Positions 24,549 to 36,824 of a stretch of 64,000 nt of DNA are shown here, one piece after another. Source of the stretch: Microbotryomycetes sp. JL201 (taxonomy: Eukaryota; Basidiomycota; Microbotryomycetes); assembly GCA_033819885.1 (NCBI GenBank), contig JAQYUZ010000012.1, forward strand, positions 248,001-312,000, in the 5' to 3' direction. The translations under genes were made by a program, and so were the position numbers. The notes below the pieces were generated by a model. The model was not told the DNA's origin and ran no database searches. It was given only the letters and a program-made list of their open reading frames with translations. Every line of letters begins with the position of its first letter. Position 1 is the first letter of the stretch.

Positions 24549-26287
24549 TCAATACGGCGAGTGCGAATACGTTTGCGGTCCCTCGTCACGCCTGTCCATG
24601 GCTGCATCGACTGCTCCCAGCAGTAGCTTGAGCACGTACAGCTCTGGGTTGAGCTGAATTTGCGGGTATACTTTTTGCCACTGCTCAGCCTCGTGCTCGT
24701 AATCAGACGTCACGTCAATCATTCGTCCCACGGATGGGTCCTCGTCAATTTGTTGAAGGAACGCCCTTGCCATCCTGTCCGAGCCGACTTGGGCCAACTC
24801 GATGCTAAGCGCGTCTGGTCCATATCTCGTCATGGCAAGCTGGTCCCTCGCGTGCCTTACAACATTGACAAACGTCGAGCGATCTTCTCCAGTCGGTTCG
24901 CCGTCTGTGATGCAAATCACAAGCAGGGGTTTTTTGAGCATTTGCTGACGGGCAGGTTGCAGGAGCATTGGCTCGAGAATCTTGTTGGACAGATTGCAAC
25001 CAATTGCAGTCATACCGCTGTACTGAGACCCATTCGAGACGAAATCGAGAGCCTGTGGCGCTGTCGACAAGTGATCGGCCGTCCTATCAGAGTTGATGAA
25101 ACGGACAGAGATGCCGTCCGTATCAAACAAAGTAGCGGCGGCAGTTGCTCTTTGGACGAGCAAGCGCAAGTCGTCCATCCTCGTGCCGTGCTCTTCAAAC
25201 TTCATCGAACCGCTGTCGTCAATGTAAAGCACGACGTCAAACAGTGCTAATCGGACGAGGTCGAGCGCCACTTCTGGGCGCATGTTCCATTCGGTGGCGA
25301 TCCGTTGTATCGCGCCAGAAGAGGCTATGTGTTGCGCCAGGGGCTCTAGTGTTCCAGGCGGGTAAAAAGGATGGATGTTCTGGTCTTGGACGCACTGAAT
25401 GAGGCATTGGAGGATGTACTGTTGGTTGCTGGCTGCATTTGGTCCCGCGTTGACGTGTGAGGCGCCAAACGGCAACTTGTGGTGCTGGGCGAGTTGGTGG
25501 ACGCCGTACGCGGCTGCGCCTACGCCTATCACTGTTCCAACTCCCTTGCCGTAATAATTTTCCGAGCCAGAGTATGGCGCAAGCCCGTTGTATCCAGCGT
25601 ACGCCGGTGGCGGCGACGCGTATGGTGCTGCAGTACCATAAGTCGACTGCACGGACATGGCCGGCGCAGGCATGCTGTAGCTCGCTGCTACTGGTGGCGG
25701 CTGAGTGGAAGCGTGATGTTGTGGTGTCGGAAAGTGCGTCGTGGTCGTGGTCGTCTGCTGCTGATAGTAGCCGCCGCCACCTCCTCCTCCCGGGCCGTAG
25801 CCTGCCGGGGAATGCGGTGCGTGGATGGGTGCTCCTGGCATGCTCGCCGTCGTGACGGCTGTATAGCTTGGCTGGCCGTACGAGGCGGGCGCTTGGGCTT
25901 GTGGGGCGCCATACGCCGGTTGCTGTGGTTTGCCGTATTGCGGTTGACCGTATCCTTGATGCGAATTGTACTGATTAGCCTGTTGATACTGCTGCTGCCC
26001 GTTGTACGATCCATAGCCTGACCAAAGGCAGGGGAATCCCGCGTCAACGGACAGGCGCGAGTGTGTGTGCACGCTGACAAAGCGAGCGCACCTTGACCAT
26101 GAGCTTGACCAGAGGGCTTGCCCTGTAGCTGTCCAATGATCTTTTGCGGGTCAAACATGCCACCCGGCTTGACCTGCGCGCCCCAATTCAACAAAATCAG
26201 CACGACGCTCTCCCGCCTCAAGTACAGACTGCTCTCGCTGCATATCACGCTCACCTGAGAGGCCAGTAGTATACCTGCTATGCCCAT
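24549..26287 (-). CDS. VWA-domain protein with long Gly/Pro/Gln/Tyr-rich N-terminal region
   Basis: The likely start ATG at 26287 gives MGIA; an intron then joins to QVKPGGMFDPQKIIGQLQ, and a second intron removes about 75 nt before a low-complexity region of about 170 residues rich in Tyr, Gln, Gly and Pro. A Gly-rich hydrophobic stretch (GVGTVIGVGAAAYGVHQL) follows. The C-terminal 300 residues form a von Willebrand A domain with the MIDAS motif DDSGSM after FDVVLYI, and the later LLVICITDGEPTGEDRS (MIDAS Thr/Asp region). Copine-like and related fungal VWA proteins are the nearest family I can name; C2 domains are absent. The role is unknown; metal-dependent protein binding is expected from the intact MIDAS. 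The low-complexity tail could drive condensation, which is inference. Confidence 0.85.
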
Positions 26288-26491
26288 CGTGGACGCGTGT
26301 CAGACAACTCGAAACACGCAGGGAAGAAACGACCGCGAGCCAAGGTCGTGGAGCCGCTCGGTGGCGGTGTCGCCTTCCCGGTCACGTGACTCGCAATAGC
26401 GGTACCAACTCAGCACGCACTTGATATTCCAGAATTATGAGGCAGCAAGATACGCTGTACTATGCTACATGATCCGCATCTTTGCCTTCTC

Positions 26492-28388
26492 TCAGTGAAC
26501 ATCGACGCGGGCGTGGTGGATCCAATTGTTGAACATTGAAAGCGCCTCGACCGGCTTGTCGTAAGGCACAAAGTGTCCAGACGCGTCGACCGTCGCAAAC
26601 GCCAAGTTGCCAGCTTTGCGAAACACGCCGGCTTGACGACCTTGCTTGCGAGCGTCTGACGTGGCGTACCAAGGTCGAAGCGGCTGAGCATTGAAAGCAG
26701 TCTTGTTGGACCACTCGAGCGCCAATGTGTACTCATTGTTGCCCCACCAATTGCAAATCATGTCGCGGTTGCCAGCGTACACCAGAACGGACACGCCATT
26801 ATCGAGCATGTGAGCGACGTGTGGGTACGACGCTTGCGACTGATCACCTGTCGTCGCAAATCTGAATCCAACAGTGTCGGAGCATCCGACGAATTTGCGC
26901 ACGCCGCCGTGCTCCTCCTTGTCAACGCCGAGCTGATGACGGATGTCGTCGCGGTTCAGGTAGTGAGCAATTTGCTTCTCTTCGGCATAATCACCAAACT
27001 TTTCCATGTCGTACGGATTCCGTCCAGTCTCGTAGTAACGCTCGGTCTGCGTCGCTTCGCAATACTGGTTCGCACTCAGGCACACGGCCGCATTCTTCGG
27101 GTCGTCATAGCACTTTTGAACGAGCGCTTGGCATCGCGGTAACGCCGCCTGCATGCTCGCACAATCCTTCTCGTTAACGTACGGTCCATAACCGGTAATG
27201 TTGGTGCACACTGTCGGATAGTACGCAGCGTATTGGATTTTTGGGTTCGTGAAGCCGTTGCCGATCAAGACGCTCTTCAAATTGACCTTTGCCAGGCCGT
27301 TTTCTGCGGCCTTCATGTTTTGCGTGACGATATAGTCGCCGAAAACGGGAATGTACCGTCCAGCATAGCTCTCGCCAGCAATGTAAAAGTCACTGAAAGC
27401 GGATGTGGGACAAATCAGCCAGCCGACTTGGGCCTGAAGCAGCTAATTTGACTGACCTCTTGCCGTATTCGTGCTTGAAATAGTCGAAAAAGATTTGCAA
27501 AAACGCGTAAACCTTGCGAAAGGATTCAATTCAGCAGTCAAGCGATTTGCAATTACGATGTTCTTGACTGACGTCGACGGCAGCAGCTTCAGTTGTCCAG
27601 ACACCCTTGTCAGACTTGTCTGCGTACGAGTAGCCAACTCCTATGGGCTGCACAGGGAACGTGAGCGTTCGGCAAAGGCCTGACAAAGTCTTGAAAACCG
27701 ACCTGGTCGAGAAAGATGAGCGAGGCATTATTGTTCCACCTACGAGGGCGACGGGTGTCAATATTTGTGACTTTGCTGTGACAGAGTCCGCTCACGAGTG
27801 AGGATTGAACGTGGCATTGTGGCCGATCGGTTGGACACGGCACGGTCCCAACTCTTGCAGCAATCCTGTGAATGATGAGCAGCCGGGCCCGCCTGGCGTG
27901 CAAGTGATGCTGTCATCAGCTTCTGCGATACTCGATCGTGATTGATGCTGTGCGCACCATTGAGCCACAGGCTGATCGGATCGTTCTTTGGATCATTGCG
28001 GGACTCGAAGTGGTAAAAGTAAAAGTGGTGGCCGTTCGGCGTGTCAAGGTATCCAGAGTGCTGCTTGACAGAGCTGCACAATGACTGACTGTGAGCCCAT
28101 CGCAACAGAGCAATGAAATTCTGACGCACTCGTCGCAGACGCCTTTCGGCTGACGGATACGGACGCGGTGGTCCTTGAAGGAAGAGTGTCTCAAGACTGT
28201 CCAGTCGTCTGCTCGCTCCACCGAGAGTGCGGGCTCCTGCGACGGCGTGAATGGGATTTGCTGGGGCAAGGCGCGAGCCACGACAGCAGCCAATGCTACA
28301 GCTGCGATGCCAACTGCTGCCGCCAAAATGCGCAAATTCAATCAGTTGGAAATGATGAGAGTATGTCCATGCTTGACGCACTTCGCAT
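26492..28388 (-). CDS. PRC1: Carboxypeptidase Y-like vacuolar serine carboxypeptidase
   Basis: A family S10 peptidase of the vacuole or secretory path. All catalytic parts are visible: nucleophile serine in [20 protein letters not shown], Asp in [15 protein letters not shown], and His in [12 protein letters not shown]. Substrate-site landmarks include [27 protein letters not shown] and [10 protein letters not shown], plus the Cys-rich lid. The start needed an intron to make sense: the long frame opens only with a TTG right after a stop. ATG at 28388 with a 7-nt first exon, a 65-nt intron (28317-28381; donor gtgcgt, branch-like aactgat, acceptor ggcag) and then [19 protein letters not shown] gives a clean signal peptide. 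A short propeptide follows. About six introns. Convergence with CPY function is strong; a secreted paralogue cannot be excluded. Confidence 0.94.
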
Positions 28389-28884
28389 GTTTGCTTCCTG
28401 GCAAGCGCGCGAGGCTTTATCACAAGATGGAAGAGTGCGCGCGCGCGCGCGCCTGCGCGGGCGCCGGCCGGTCAAGCCGACGGACCCATCGTATTTGCAC
28501 GCCGAGAATACTGCGTTGACTCGGGTTTGCTTTGTAAGTTCTACGACATGTCAGGAAATTTTTGAAGGCGCGCATTCACCATGGTAAAGTGAGACTCCGT
28601 TGATGAACGGATAGCCCGCTTGTTGAGTGATCGCAGATCGCCAAGGGGCTGCGGACAAAGTCTGAGCAGCGCACAGAGTTCAGCGCAAGCATCCACACAC
28701 CGCACCTGCCGCTTGCCCTTCTGCGCTGCAGGGTCCAACAGACGACCCGTCTCTGAGCAACGCCCTCCTCAAGTAAAACCTCGGCCGAGTCACTCAACCT
28801 TTTACCGATCAAGCTTGTTTCCAACGCCCAAGACGGATGCGCGGGGATCACAGGAGCAGCTCTACATAAAAGGCAGACCCCGGC
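28389..28884. promoter_or_regulatory. Divergent promoter region between carboxypeptidase Y and a membrane-protein gene
   Basis: This 496-nt spacer lies between two divergent start codons. It contains an alternating (GC)8 run at 28437-28452 and a TATA-like acataaaagg at about 28865, only about 20 nt before the plus-strand ATG. No other gene is supported here. Confidence 0.5.
28437..28452. repeat. (GC)8 dinucleotide run
   Basis: Sixteen alternating G and C bases directly readable in the sequence, followed by more GC-rich DNA. Such runs can adopt Z-DNA and are prone to length change. It lies about 50 nt upstream of the carboxypeptidase start. Confidence 0.9.
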
Positions 28885-31800
28885 ATGTCTGTCGAGGCGC
28901 CCTTCGGGCTAACGTATGTTCAGCCGGCGCCCGACTTGCCTGCGTGGCTGCAGTACACGAGCTCGGCAACGGGCACGACGACGGCCGTCTTTTCCATCGC
29001 GACACTAGATGCAAACGGTGTGCCAACATACTTGACGGGACAAGTGGTACAAACATTATATGAAACACAGGTCGTCCAGCTGCAAATTACGACAGACCTA
29101 TCGTTCTCGGTTCCACTCGGCGCGATTTACACAACCGCCGGCGGTACTGGACCAACAGTCATCAGTGTCTTGGGAGAGACTGGCTCGCTCGGAGCTGTCA
29201 CTCTGGGCGGGCCCTCACCCACTGACGCTGCGTCTTCCTCGATTCCCGGTCAGCTCACCAGACTCATCTCCGATACACGCCTTACTCATCTAGACAATCA
29301 CACAGGCGGTGATACCAGCTCATTATTGCCTACATCACCTCTGACTGGCTCGTCAGTAACTCTCATTGGCAGACCAACCAGCAGCCGAGTTATCGGCGTC
29401 TCTTCTAGGGCGCCACCAACAATTTCTCCCGGCCTAACGGGGCCTGCTTCCATGAGCTCGTCTCCTACATCGACCCAACTGTCAAGTACCGGCCCCGCCA
29501 TGTCGGCAAGGTCAGCAAACGGCCTCAACAGTGGACAAATCGCTGGCCTCTCGGTTGGAATTATTTTGGCCGTCTTACTCGCATCCGTGTGTTGTTGCTG
29601 CGGCATCATGCGACGGAGACAAAATAAGAGGCGAAACCGAAGGGATCACCTCGACGATTCACCAGCCTTGTCTCAAGGGTCTAGGAAACAGTCGGGCGAT
29701 TGGACCTTCATGCCAACTGTCTCGCTAGGAAGCCGCAGAGGTTCCGGTGCCTCCTCAAACTTCAAGGATTGGTGGTCAGGATTAGTTACCATGGTGACGA
29801 GCTCGTCAAGCGTGCGCAAGAGCTCAACGGCGAGCGGAGCAAACGCGGCGGCGATTGATGGCAAAGAGACTTCGCCCTTGACGGGAACAGCAGCCGGCAT
29901 ACTACAAAGCGAACGCAGGAGTGAAACACTTTCAGCGCAAAATCCCCTTATGCGACAAGTAGAGTCCCCGCGGTCGATTTTCGCCCCCTTACGGCCGCAG
30001 AAAAGTCCGCTCCGATACGGCACCGCCTCACCGAACAGCAGGCAACTGCCGTTCGACACTGCGAACTCTCCAAGACAATCAGAGGCGAAATTCGCAGCAC
30101 CTTTTCGGGACGCCGAGGACGACAACGAGAACGCCCCTCGAGCCTTGTCTCGTACTCCAGACGCTCATGACGGCTGGGAAGGTGCCGCCTTGGCCACGGC
30201 TTACTTAGACAACGTACACGGAGGCTGGCTAGGCACACCAGAGACGCCGGCTCGGTCGTCACCAGTGAAGAGATCCCGGGTTTACCCTCAATTTCGATTC
30301 TCGGGTGCGCACGAGCCGATAGACGAGGAGACACGATTGGAGGGCAGTCCGTCCAAGCGCACGCCGCTTTTGGCAGAGTTCGAGTGGATGAGGGACCAGA
30401 GTGGGCAAGGTGGCAGCTTGAGAAGTCCACCGAAAGGCTCTCCACGGCGGGCAGGCGCCCTACGACGGCAGACCAAAGGCCCTACAGGCTCTGCTTGGGC
30501 AAGCTGGTACGAGCATGTGAGAGGCTCGAGCGCAGGAGGGAGATCGGCGACGAGCTCGACGCAGGAAGAGCTCGACGACCCGCCAAATGCAGGCGAGCTG
30601 TTTTACAGCAGTGAGTGCTCTGACATTTCCTCGGTCTTGACGGCGCTGATTTGTCCCCCTACTCCAAAGCTCCACGATGGCTGGGCAACCAACGGGCGGA
30701 GATTATTCGGTCTGGAGCAGATACGCCTGGATCAGTATACGCCGACACAGTACCCGAGTCTCCGATGGTCTATCCTTTTGTCAACCCACTTGTACCTGGA
30801 CCTAGGAGTCCGGCAAGTCGAACACCCATGTCAATGCGTGATTCGATGGCATCTTCTACAAATACTGTGCAAAGGGACGCAGGCGGCAACCGTAATAGTG
30901 ACGGCATGCTGGATCGCATTGCCGCCTCATTCAGTGTCGCCTTGGCGGGACTGACAATGGGTCAAGCTCGACAGCGTGACCAATCCAACAACTCTTCTGA
31001 GCGATCGAGCTCATCACAGAGGTCAGTCGTCGCCTGCGGGGCGCATCTCTTAGCAGGGTCGCTGACTTTAAAGCTTGTAGCTTCGGATCTACACCGAAAC
31101 GCAGGGGCCCGCGTCCGATGCCTCGCGCTGCTCAGCCGATGACGCCAGAAAGAAGCAATCCTATTCAAAGATCGACGACGACGCCAAACTTTCGTCCAGG
31201 TAGCGCGCTTGGGACCGCACCTCCTTCTCCAACCACGTCGGCCAGCGATGCATTAGGTGTCTATACCGATGCGCGAGAGTCGCTATTTACCGCATCAAAT
31301 ACTGATCACGACGCGCTTGGTGATGGTGGCGATGACGATCTTGAAGAGCTGCACGGAACGCGTTCAGCAAATCCACCGCCTGGATCCACCTCATCCTCAT
31401 CCTCGAAAAGTCCGCGAGTCGTGCCGAATATTCTCGACCTACCGAGCGTGAGAATGGTTTCGTTTGAGCAAGGGTCGGCCGTCATGTCTCCTCAGCACTC
31501 GACAGATAGCGATGATCTTTTCAGTCTTGGCTCAAACTTGGCTCAATCTCCGGTGATTAACTCTTATGGCTCAAGGTCAAACAGAGCTCGCACGGCGAGA
31601 ACGATTGGCTCATCGTCCAAATCTCCTGAGACGCTTCGAGGATTCACTTCAGAATCGTCAGAGTCAACGGATGAAGGACACATGTCTACCAGACAGCTTG
31701 CTCCGATCGGAAAGCATACCCTCGAGTCCACATCACAGTCTCTTTCGCACGCAAAGCATGCAATACCGAAGCCAGATGATTCGCCTGCGTCTTTGGGCGT

Positions 31801-32158
31801 CTTGCCAGCTTCACCCGTCTCTGTCTTGCCGTACCATCTTTCAAGGCGTAGCACGCTCGGGCACGATTCTTTCATTCAATCCTATTCTTCGAGACACGTC
31901 GTTCCCGATCATACGATCGGCGCGGGTAGCGATGAATACAACGAATCGCTCACGAGACTCGAACAAGGCCATGGTTCAACACCTTCGAGCGAGAGCCCTC
32001 ATGAAATGATTTTAGGTAGTGTAGCAGCCCGACAAGGAACAATACAACCCGCGATTCGACTGATTGAGAGGGATAGTGACCGGGGTAGCCTCAGTGGCGG
32101 ATCCAGCACAGGTGAACACCGTTCCGGTTTTAAAAGGCAAGAAAGTGAGATGTTGTAA
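28885..32158 (+). CDS. Large single-pass membrane protein, Ser/Thr-rich outside and disordered inside, unrecognised
   Basis: I do not recognise the family. From the ATG at 28885 (MSVEAPFGLTYVQPAPDLP) about 120 residues look folded (VPTYLTGQVVQTLYETQVV), followed by a Ser/Thr/Pro-rich stalk likely to be O-mannosylated. One transmembrane segment at about residues 218-241 (GLSVGIILAVLLASVCCCCG) has a Cys cluster at its inner end and a strong basic stop-transfer (MRRRQNKRRNRR). The rest, over 600 residues, is Ser/Pro/Arg-rich and disordered. Two introns (about 30611-30669 and 31031-31088) keep the frame: FYST-PRWLG and SSQS-FGSTPKRRG. No classical signal peptide is visible, so a missing upstream exon or N-out insertion is possible. 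The architecture resembles fungal wall-stress sensors (Wsc/Mid2), but no WSC Cys domain is present. Confidence 0.68.
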
Positions 32159-32324
32159 CGCTTTGAGGAATTCCTGTAGATACTGGGCAGTAAAAGTGAC
32201 ATGTGAAGCATTGCATTTTTTCTTGGCTCGAAGTCGCATCCAGACAGGTCAATCTCTCATCCAGATAGTCAACAAATACATCTACCTTTACCGTCGGGGC
32301 CCGAATCCAGCTTGAGCTCGCTGA

Positions 32325-33844
32325 TCACAGGGTTTTGAACGTCAGCATATTCCGCCGGTCCAGAAAAATCTGCTTATTGAATCGTCTTACAATCTGCATG
32401 ATCGTGTTTCGGCTCTCTGCAGGCAACGCATCGATTTGCTCCTGTGTCATGCTCAGTACTTGTTGAATGAGCTACATCGGCGGTTCAAAGCGTCAGTTGC
32501 GGTCGAAAGGTATATCAGGGATGACGTACAGCAGCTTGTTCCGGCGCGACCTGAGGTGGAGCCGATTGTGGCTGAGCGGCAGGCTGAGGTGCACCGTACG
32601 GCCTCGGCGGAGGACCAGATTGCCCAGGTGGGGGAGTGGGTTGGTTTGGGGGATACCCTGCAGGTCGACCACCGTATCCGGCGGGCGGCGGACCACCGTA
32701 TGGCGCCGGGACAGCTGGTGGCGGTGCACCGTACGGTGGCCGCCCGCCGTAGCCGGATGCAGGACCGCCATACGGAGGAGTGTTGACAGGCGCCGGTTCC
32801 GGAATTGCGGCAGCTTGGGGCAGCATTTTCTGTGACCATTAAAGAAGAGCCCCTCGTCAGATCGACTCTGTGCCAATCAGTGCCCTGTCTCATTACGTGC
32901 TCACAGTCAAAGTTGAAGGATCAACAATGTTCATCATGATCATTGCTTGAAAGAGGGCGTAAGACAATTGCGGGTTCGCCGTGAGCAAAGCTCGAGCTTC
33001 GTACGGCGAAGCAGTCACGAGTGCCTGCACGAAGGTCGCTCGGTCAATTTTATCTCAAAACAACACGAAGGAAGCGAACAGATTCAAATCTACCTTCATC
33101 TGGCTCATGATATCGAGCAGTTGTGCCGGTGGCATCGTGCCAAGCGTGTGCGAGATCGAGTCGGTCGCAGACGAGCCAGGTGCAAGAGGTACACCAGGTG
33201 GCAGCGGTCTTGGCTGATCATCTGCACGTGCTCCTCCTCCACCGTACGAGCTTGGTGCGGCTGTCATGCTGTAATCGCCCGAGCCACCGCCTCCGCCGCC
33301 CTGCCTACGCGAACGCTTTGACGATGACGCCTCTTCTGTGTCTGCAAAGTCGAGCCTCAACCCTCTACCGCCGACTTCGACGCCTTGAAGGTTTCGCAAA
33401 GCCGACGCGGCCGTCTCTGGGTCACGGTATTCGCAGAAGCCAAAGCCCTTTGCACGGCCTGTTTCGCGGTCGAACACGAGCCTGAACGACGTCACAAGTA
33501 CACATGTCAGCGTTCGCTGAAGCTTTGTTGCACGCTTCGCGCGAGCACGAACCTGAACGAGACAACGGGTCCGACGGAGCTGAACACCTGCAAGTTAGGC
33601 ACAGCACTCAGCCTCACATGTAGCCAGCAAGGCACACAAACGATCTCACCTCTGTCAGCTGCTCCTCAGTGTAGTCGAACGGCAAGTTGCCGACTGTGAC
33701 AGTTCCCGTGCGCCAATCTCTGCTCGTCAGCCGAGCCCCGCGAGCTGCGACAAGCGCAAAAGGCTTCTACTGACCAAAGATGACATTGCTGCGCGGCTGC
33801 TGGGACGGCTGACCGTAGTTACCGCCGCCTCCGCCGTAGCTCAT
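32325..33844 (-). CDS. RNA15: CstF64/Rna15-like cleavage stimulation factor subunit 2 (pre-mRNA 3' processing)
   Basis: CstF64 binds the GU-rich downstream element and supports cleavage and polyadenylation. The start at 33844 gives [18 protein letters not shown], then an RRM split over exons: [58 protein letters not shown] and [15 protein letters not shown] (RNP1 is KGFGFCEY). A Gly-rich linker leads to the hinge ([17 protein letters not shown] and [18 protein letters not shown]), which binds CstF77. A Pro/Gly/Tyr-rich repeat region (PYGGPP-type) follows, and then the C-terminal domain [17 protein letters not shown] that contacts Pcf11. This order and the last motif are diagnostic. About five introns. 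The gene is convergent with the membrane-protein gene, with 166 nt between the stops. Confidence 0.93.
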
Positions 33845-33949
33845 CGCTAGCAAAAGGAGGAAGTGTAAACCTGAATGAAGTGGGTGCATTTCCAAAAGTG
33901 ACAACAAACACGTGCAACACGATACATTTAGTCTATCCTCGTTTGTCAT

Positions 33950-35762
33950 CTAAGGCTCGCCAGTCAATCCTCGGCGTTTCAACGCCGTCATGACATCGGG
34001 CAACCCTTCCAATTGACCTTGCACGACGATGCTTGGCTTGCCGTTCTTGGACCTGTCGGACAGTAGCGGCGACTTGTACGGCCTGAGCACGCGGGTGGCC
34101 ACTCGGTAAAGGTCCTGGAGCGTCACAGCATCGATCGAATGAGCCATTTCCTCCATCGAGACCTTGCGGCCGTGCACTTGCACTTGACGCTGAGTAAGAA
34201 AACACAGAGCCGGACCGGTCAGACAGTTCAAAGGCATGCCCTTGGCAAGCAAGCAAATACGACTCACGCCGAGGTCCTCGACCTGAACCATCCGGCTCTC
34301 GAGCGCCATCATCAACCCACTCTTGAGTTGGTTGCGCGCACGGCGCAAGTCAAGCTCATTGATACCGCCTCTGACCGGCCGCGTTATAGAGTCAAGCTGG
34401 GTGGCGATCAGCATCGGAGTTTGGCTCAAGAACGACGGATGAACAGCAATGTTGATGCCAAAAAGCCCGGAGTCGAGGTAGCAGTGGTGAAATGATGCGC
34501 AGTAGTCAACAGCGTGATGCTGATTGAGCACGGATGTGTAAAGTCGAGAGTACATGCCCTTGCCCGGTCCACCTGCCGTCGGCAGGTACAGAACAAGAGT
34601 CAGCAAGAGCGCACGAGGACTCGGTTTACTGGAGCACGTACCAGCTGAGAAGCTACCACCGCCGCCAAGGAGAACTTGCAGCGTCGCAAGCGCGTAAATG
34701 TCGGGATCGTGGATCGACAAGCCTTCGTAGCCAACGTAAACGTGTGTGAACTCGAGGTCGGGTTTCTCCATGTACAGCTCTCCACCAGTGTAGACGGCTG
34801 GTGCCTTTGACAAGACTTCGAACGACTCTGCCTCGGGCGTCGGAGCCGAGTAATCAATCAGTCGGGCGTTGAGCGGCGCCGACGTCGACAAGTTTTTCCA
34901 CAAAGACGGCTTTGAGGGCACGGTCGAGCTTGACTTTGAGCTCGATAGCGTTTGCGCATAAGGCGGCAGCGTCTTCATACCGCCGAAATGCCGTTGTGCG
35001 AGCTCTACCAGCGCCTCGTGCTCAACGCCAGCCGCGGCGACGACTATCCTCTCTGGCTTGTACCACATGTGCAGAAATTCTTTGATGGTGTCTGTCGTCA
35101 TCGTTTCGAGTCTCTCTTCCGGACAAAGCAAGGGATTGCCGAGCGTGTTGTCCTTGAAAGCCACCTCGTGCAAGATCTCTGGCAGGATCATCTCCGGCTT
35201 GTTTTTGATCTCGCTAATTTCCCACAAGGCGGCATCTCGTTGCGCATCGAGCTCGTCTTTTGTGATGAGCGGGTTCTGCACCGTGTCGGCCAAGATGGAC
35301 ACGACTTGCGGTACGCTGTGCGAGTAAGACGTGGCCTGGTACATGATCGTCTCGCGCGAAGACGACGATTGGAATTGTCCACCGAGTGCTTCAATCTCGC
35401 TCGTCATTTGCTCCTGTGTTCTGTTTCTGGTACTCTGCAGTGCCAGCCAAGGCGTGTCAGCACCGAGGCCCGAGCTCGCTGTCGGCCAGAGTTTGAGAGC
35501 GAGGACGACTGACCTTGAAGCCCAGACGATCGGTCATGTGACCTGCGCCGCGTGTCCTGTTACTCTCGTACCTCGAACCGGCGTCCACGTACACGCCTGC
35601 GGCGACAAAGTGGCCTGGCGTCGGGTCCGTCGCGACGCGCACGCCGTTGGCCAGTGTCGTCACCTGCAGCGGCACCGCAGACGCCGGCGCTGCTTGGGCA
35701 GACGAAGACAGTGGTCGCTTCACTGCCGCCGCCTTGACCGCGGAAGAAAGTGCGCGTCTCAT
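33950..35762 (-). CDS. MAS2: Mitochondrial processing peptidase, alpha subunit
   Basis: MPP-alpha recognises presequences and, with catalytic MPP-beta, removes them in the matrix. The start at 35762 gives a presequence of its own (MRRALSSAVKAAAVKRPLSS). The M16 domain follows: VTTLANGVRVATDP, GVYVDAGSRYE, then HMTDRLGFKSTRNRT. In beta subunits this position holds the zinc motif HxxEH; here it is degenerate, as in alpha subunits. The glycine-rich substrate loop [20 protein letters not shown] is intact, split by an intron. Other landmarks are EALGGQFQSSSSRET, LLCPEERLE and YVGYEGLSIHDPD. Two or three short introns near the 5' end and in the loop. It is divergent from the uS17m gene with 220 nt between ATGs. 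Confidence 0.97.
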
Positions 35763-35982
35763 GGCCGCACAAGTCACGTAGGCGATCGGGTCCCTCGGCC
35801 AGAAAAGAAACCGTGCGAGCGGCAGTACCGAGCTAGGACAGGTAATTGAAAGCTCTGTCGTAGCTCGAGGTTGGCTCTGGCGGTAGTGTGTGGCTGGATG
35901 GGATGCGCGCCCTTGGTTCCCTGTAAAACCAAAGTCGACGCGCTTCGCCTGTTCGCTCTTGACCCAAAACCCCCCGCGCCGC
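35763..35982. promoter_or_regulatory. Bidirectional promoter of MPP-alpha and mitoribosomal uS17m
   Basis: The 220 nt between the two start codons must serve both genes, which encode mitochondrial proteins. I see no TATA box. A shared regulation of the pair is inference from the layout. Confidence 0.5.
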
Positions 35983-36610
35983 ATGGCAGCACTTCGTACC
36001 CTCGCAAGACGCACTCTGAGCTCGGCTCCGCCAGCAGGACAATGCACATGCTTCTGCTATGCAGCTCGCCAATTTTCAATTCGGCCGAGCGCCTCGACTG
36101 CCGCACCGTCAACGAGCTCGGCAGCGTCCTCACACTCGATCAGCGCCCCACCGTCGACTGCCTCGACAATTTCAAAGTACAGCCTGCCGAATGCACTTGT
36201 GCTGCAAGGCGTCGTGACAAAAACGGGCACGATGGACCAAACGGCAACGGTCACGGTCGAACGCAGCGTGACTGATCACAAAACACTCAAAGTGAGTGCT
36301 CGCATGTCCAAGTGCGCCCTAGAGCTCCCGCCATTCGTGGCCGACCCTGGTTCCTCGTCAGCCTGCGCTAGCAATTGTTTGCGGCTGACCATAATCATCT
36401 GCGTCCTGCCTGCAGGTTTTTCGACAACACAAAAAGTATCTTGTCCACGACCCCAAAGAGTCGTGCGTCGTTGGCGACACAGTGTCCATCAGAAACTGCA
36501 AGCCAGTCAGCAAACGCAAGCGGTTCGAGCTGCTCGAGGTGCTCAAGGGTGCGCGAGAGCGGACAGAGTCGCATGGCCAAGCTATTGAAGATTTGCAGAA
36601 GAGTACATAG
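35983..36610 (+). CDS. Mitochondrial small-subunit ribosomal protein uS17m
   Basis: The ATG at 35983 opens MAALRTLARRTLSSAPPAGQ, an Arg/Ser-rich mitochondrial presequence, followed by a low-complexity Ser/Ala segment. The uS17 OB-fold begins at LVLQGVVTKTGTMDQTATV and continues VERSVTDHKTLK, an intron (36292-36415), VFRQHKKYLVHDPKESCVVG, DTVSIRNCKPVSKRKRFELL and EVLKGARERTESHG. The pattern KYLVHDP, GDTV, RP/KPVSKRKRF is the uS17 signature. The extra length at both ends compared with bacterial S17 is usual for mitochondrial forms. The citrate carrier gene lies 214 nt downstream on the same strand. Confidence 0.92.
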
Positions 36611-36824
36611 CAGAACGACAGCTCGATGTAATTGTTATATTTGTCGAAACTCCAACTTTGCGAGTGGCGGCAGTCATCGCAGGGCCGCAAATGCTTGTCA
36701 ATACACAGGAACTACGAGTGGAACTGGCTTGCGTTCGTACGCAGGTATCTTGTAGTAATTTAAGACTAGAAGGGCTCCACAGGCAGCTCTCGCACTTGGT
36801 GAACTCCGCCCATTACCCGCAGCC

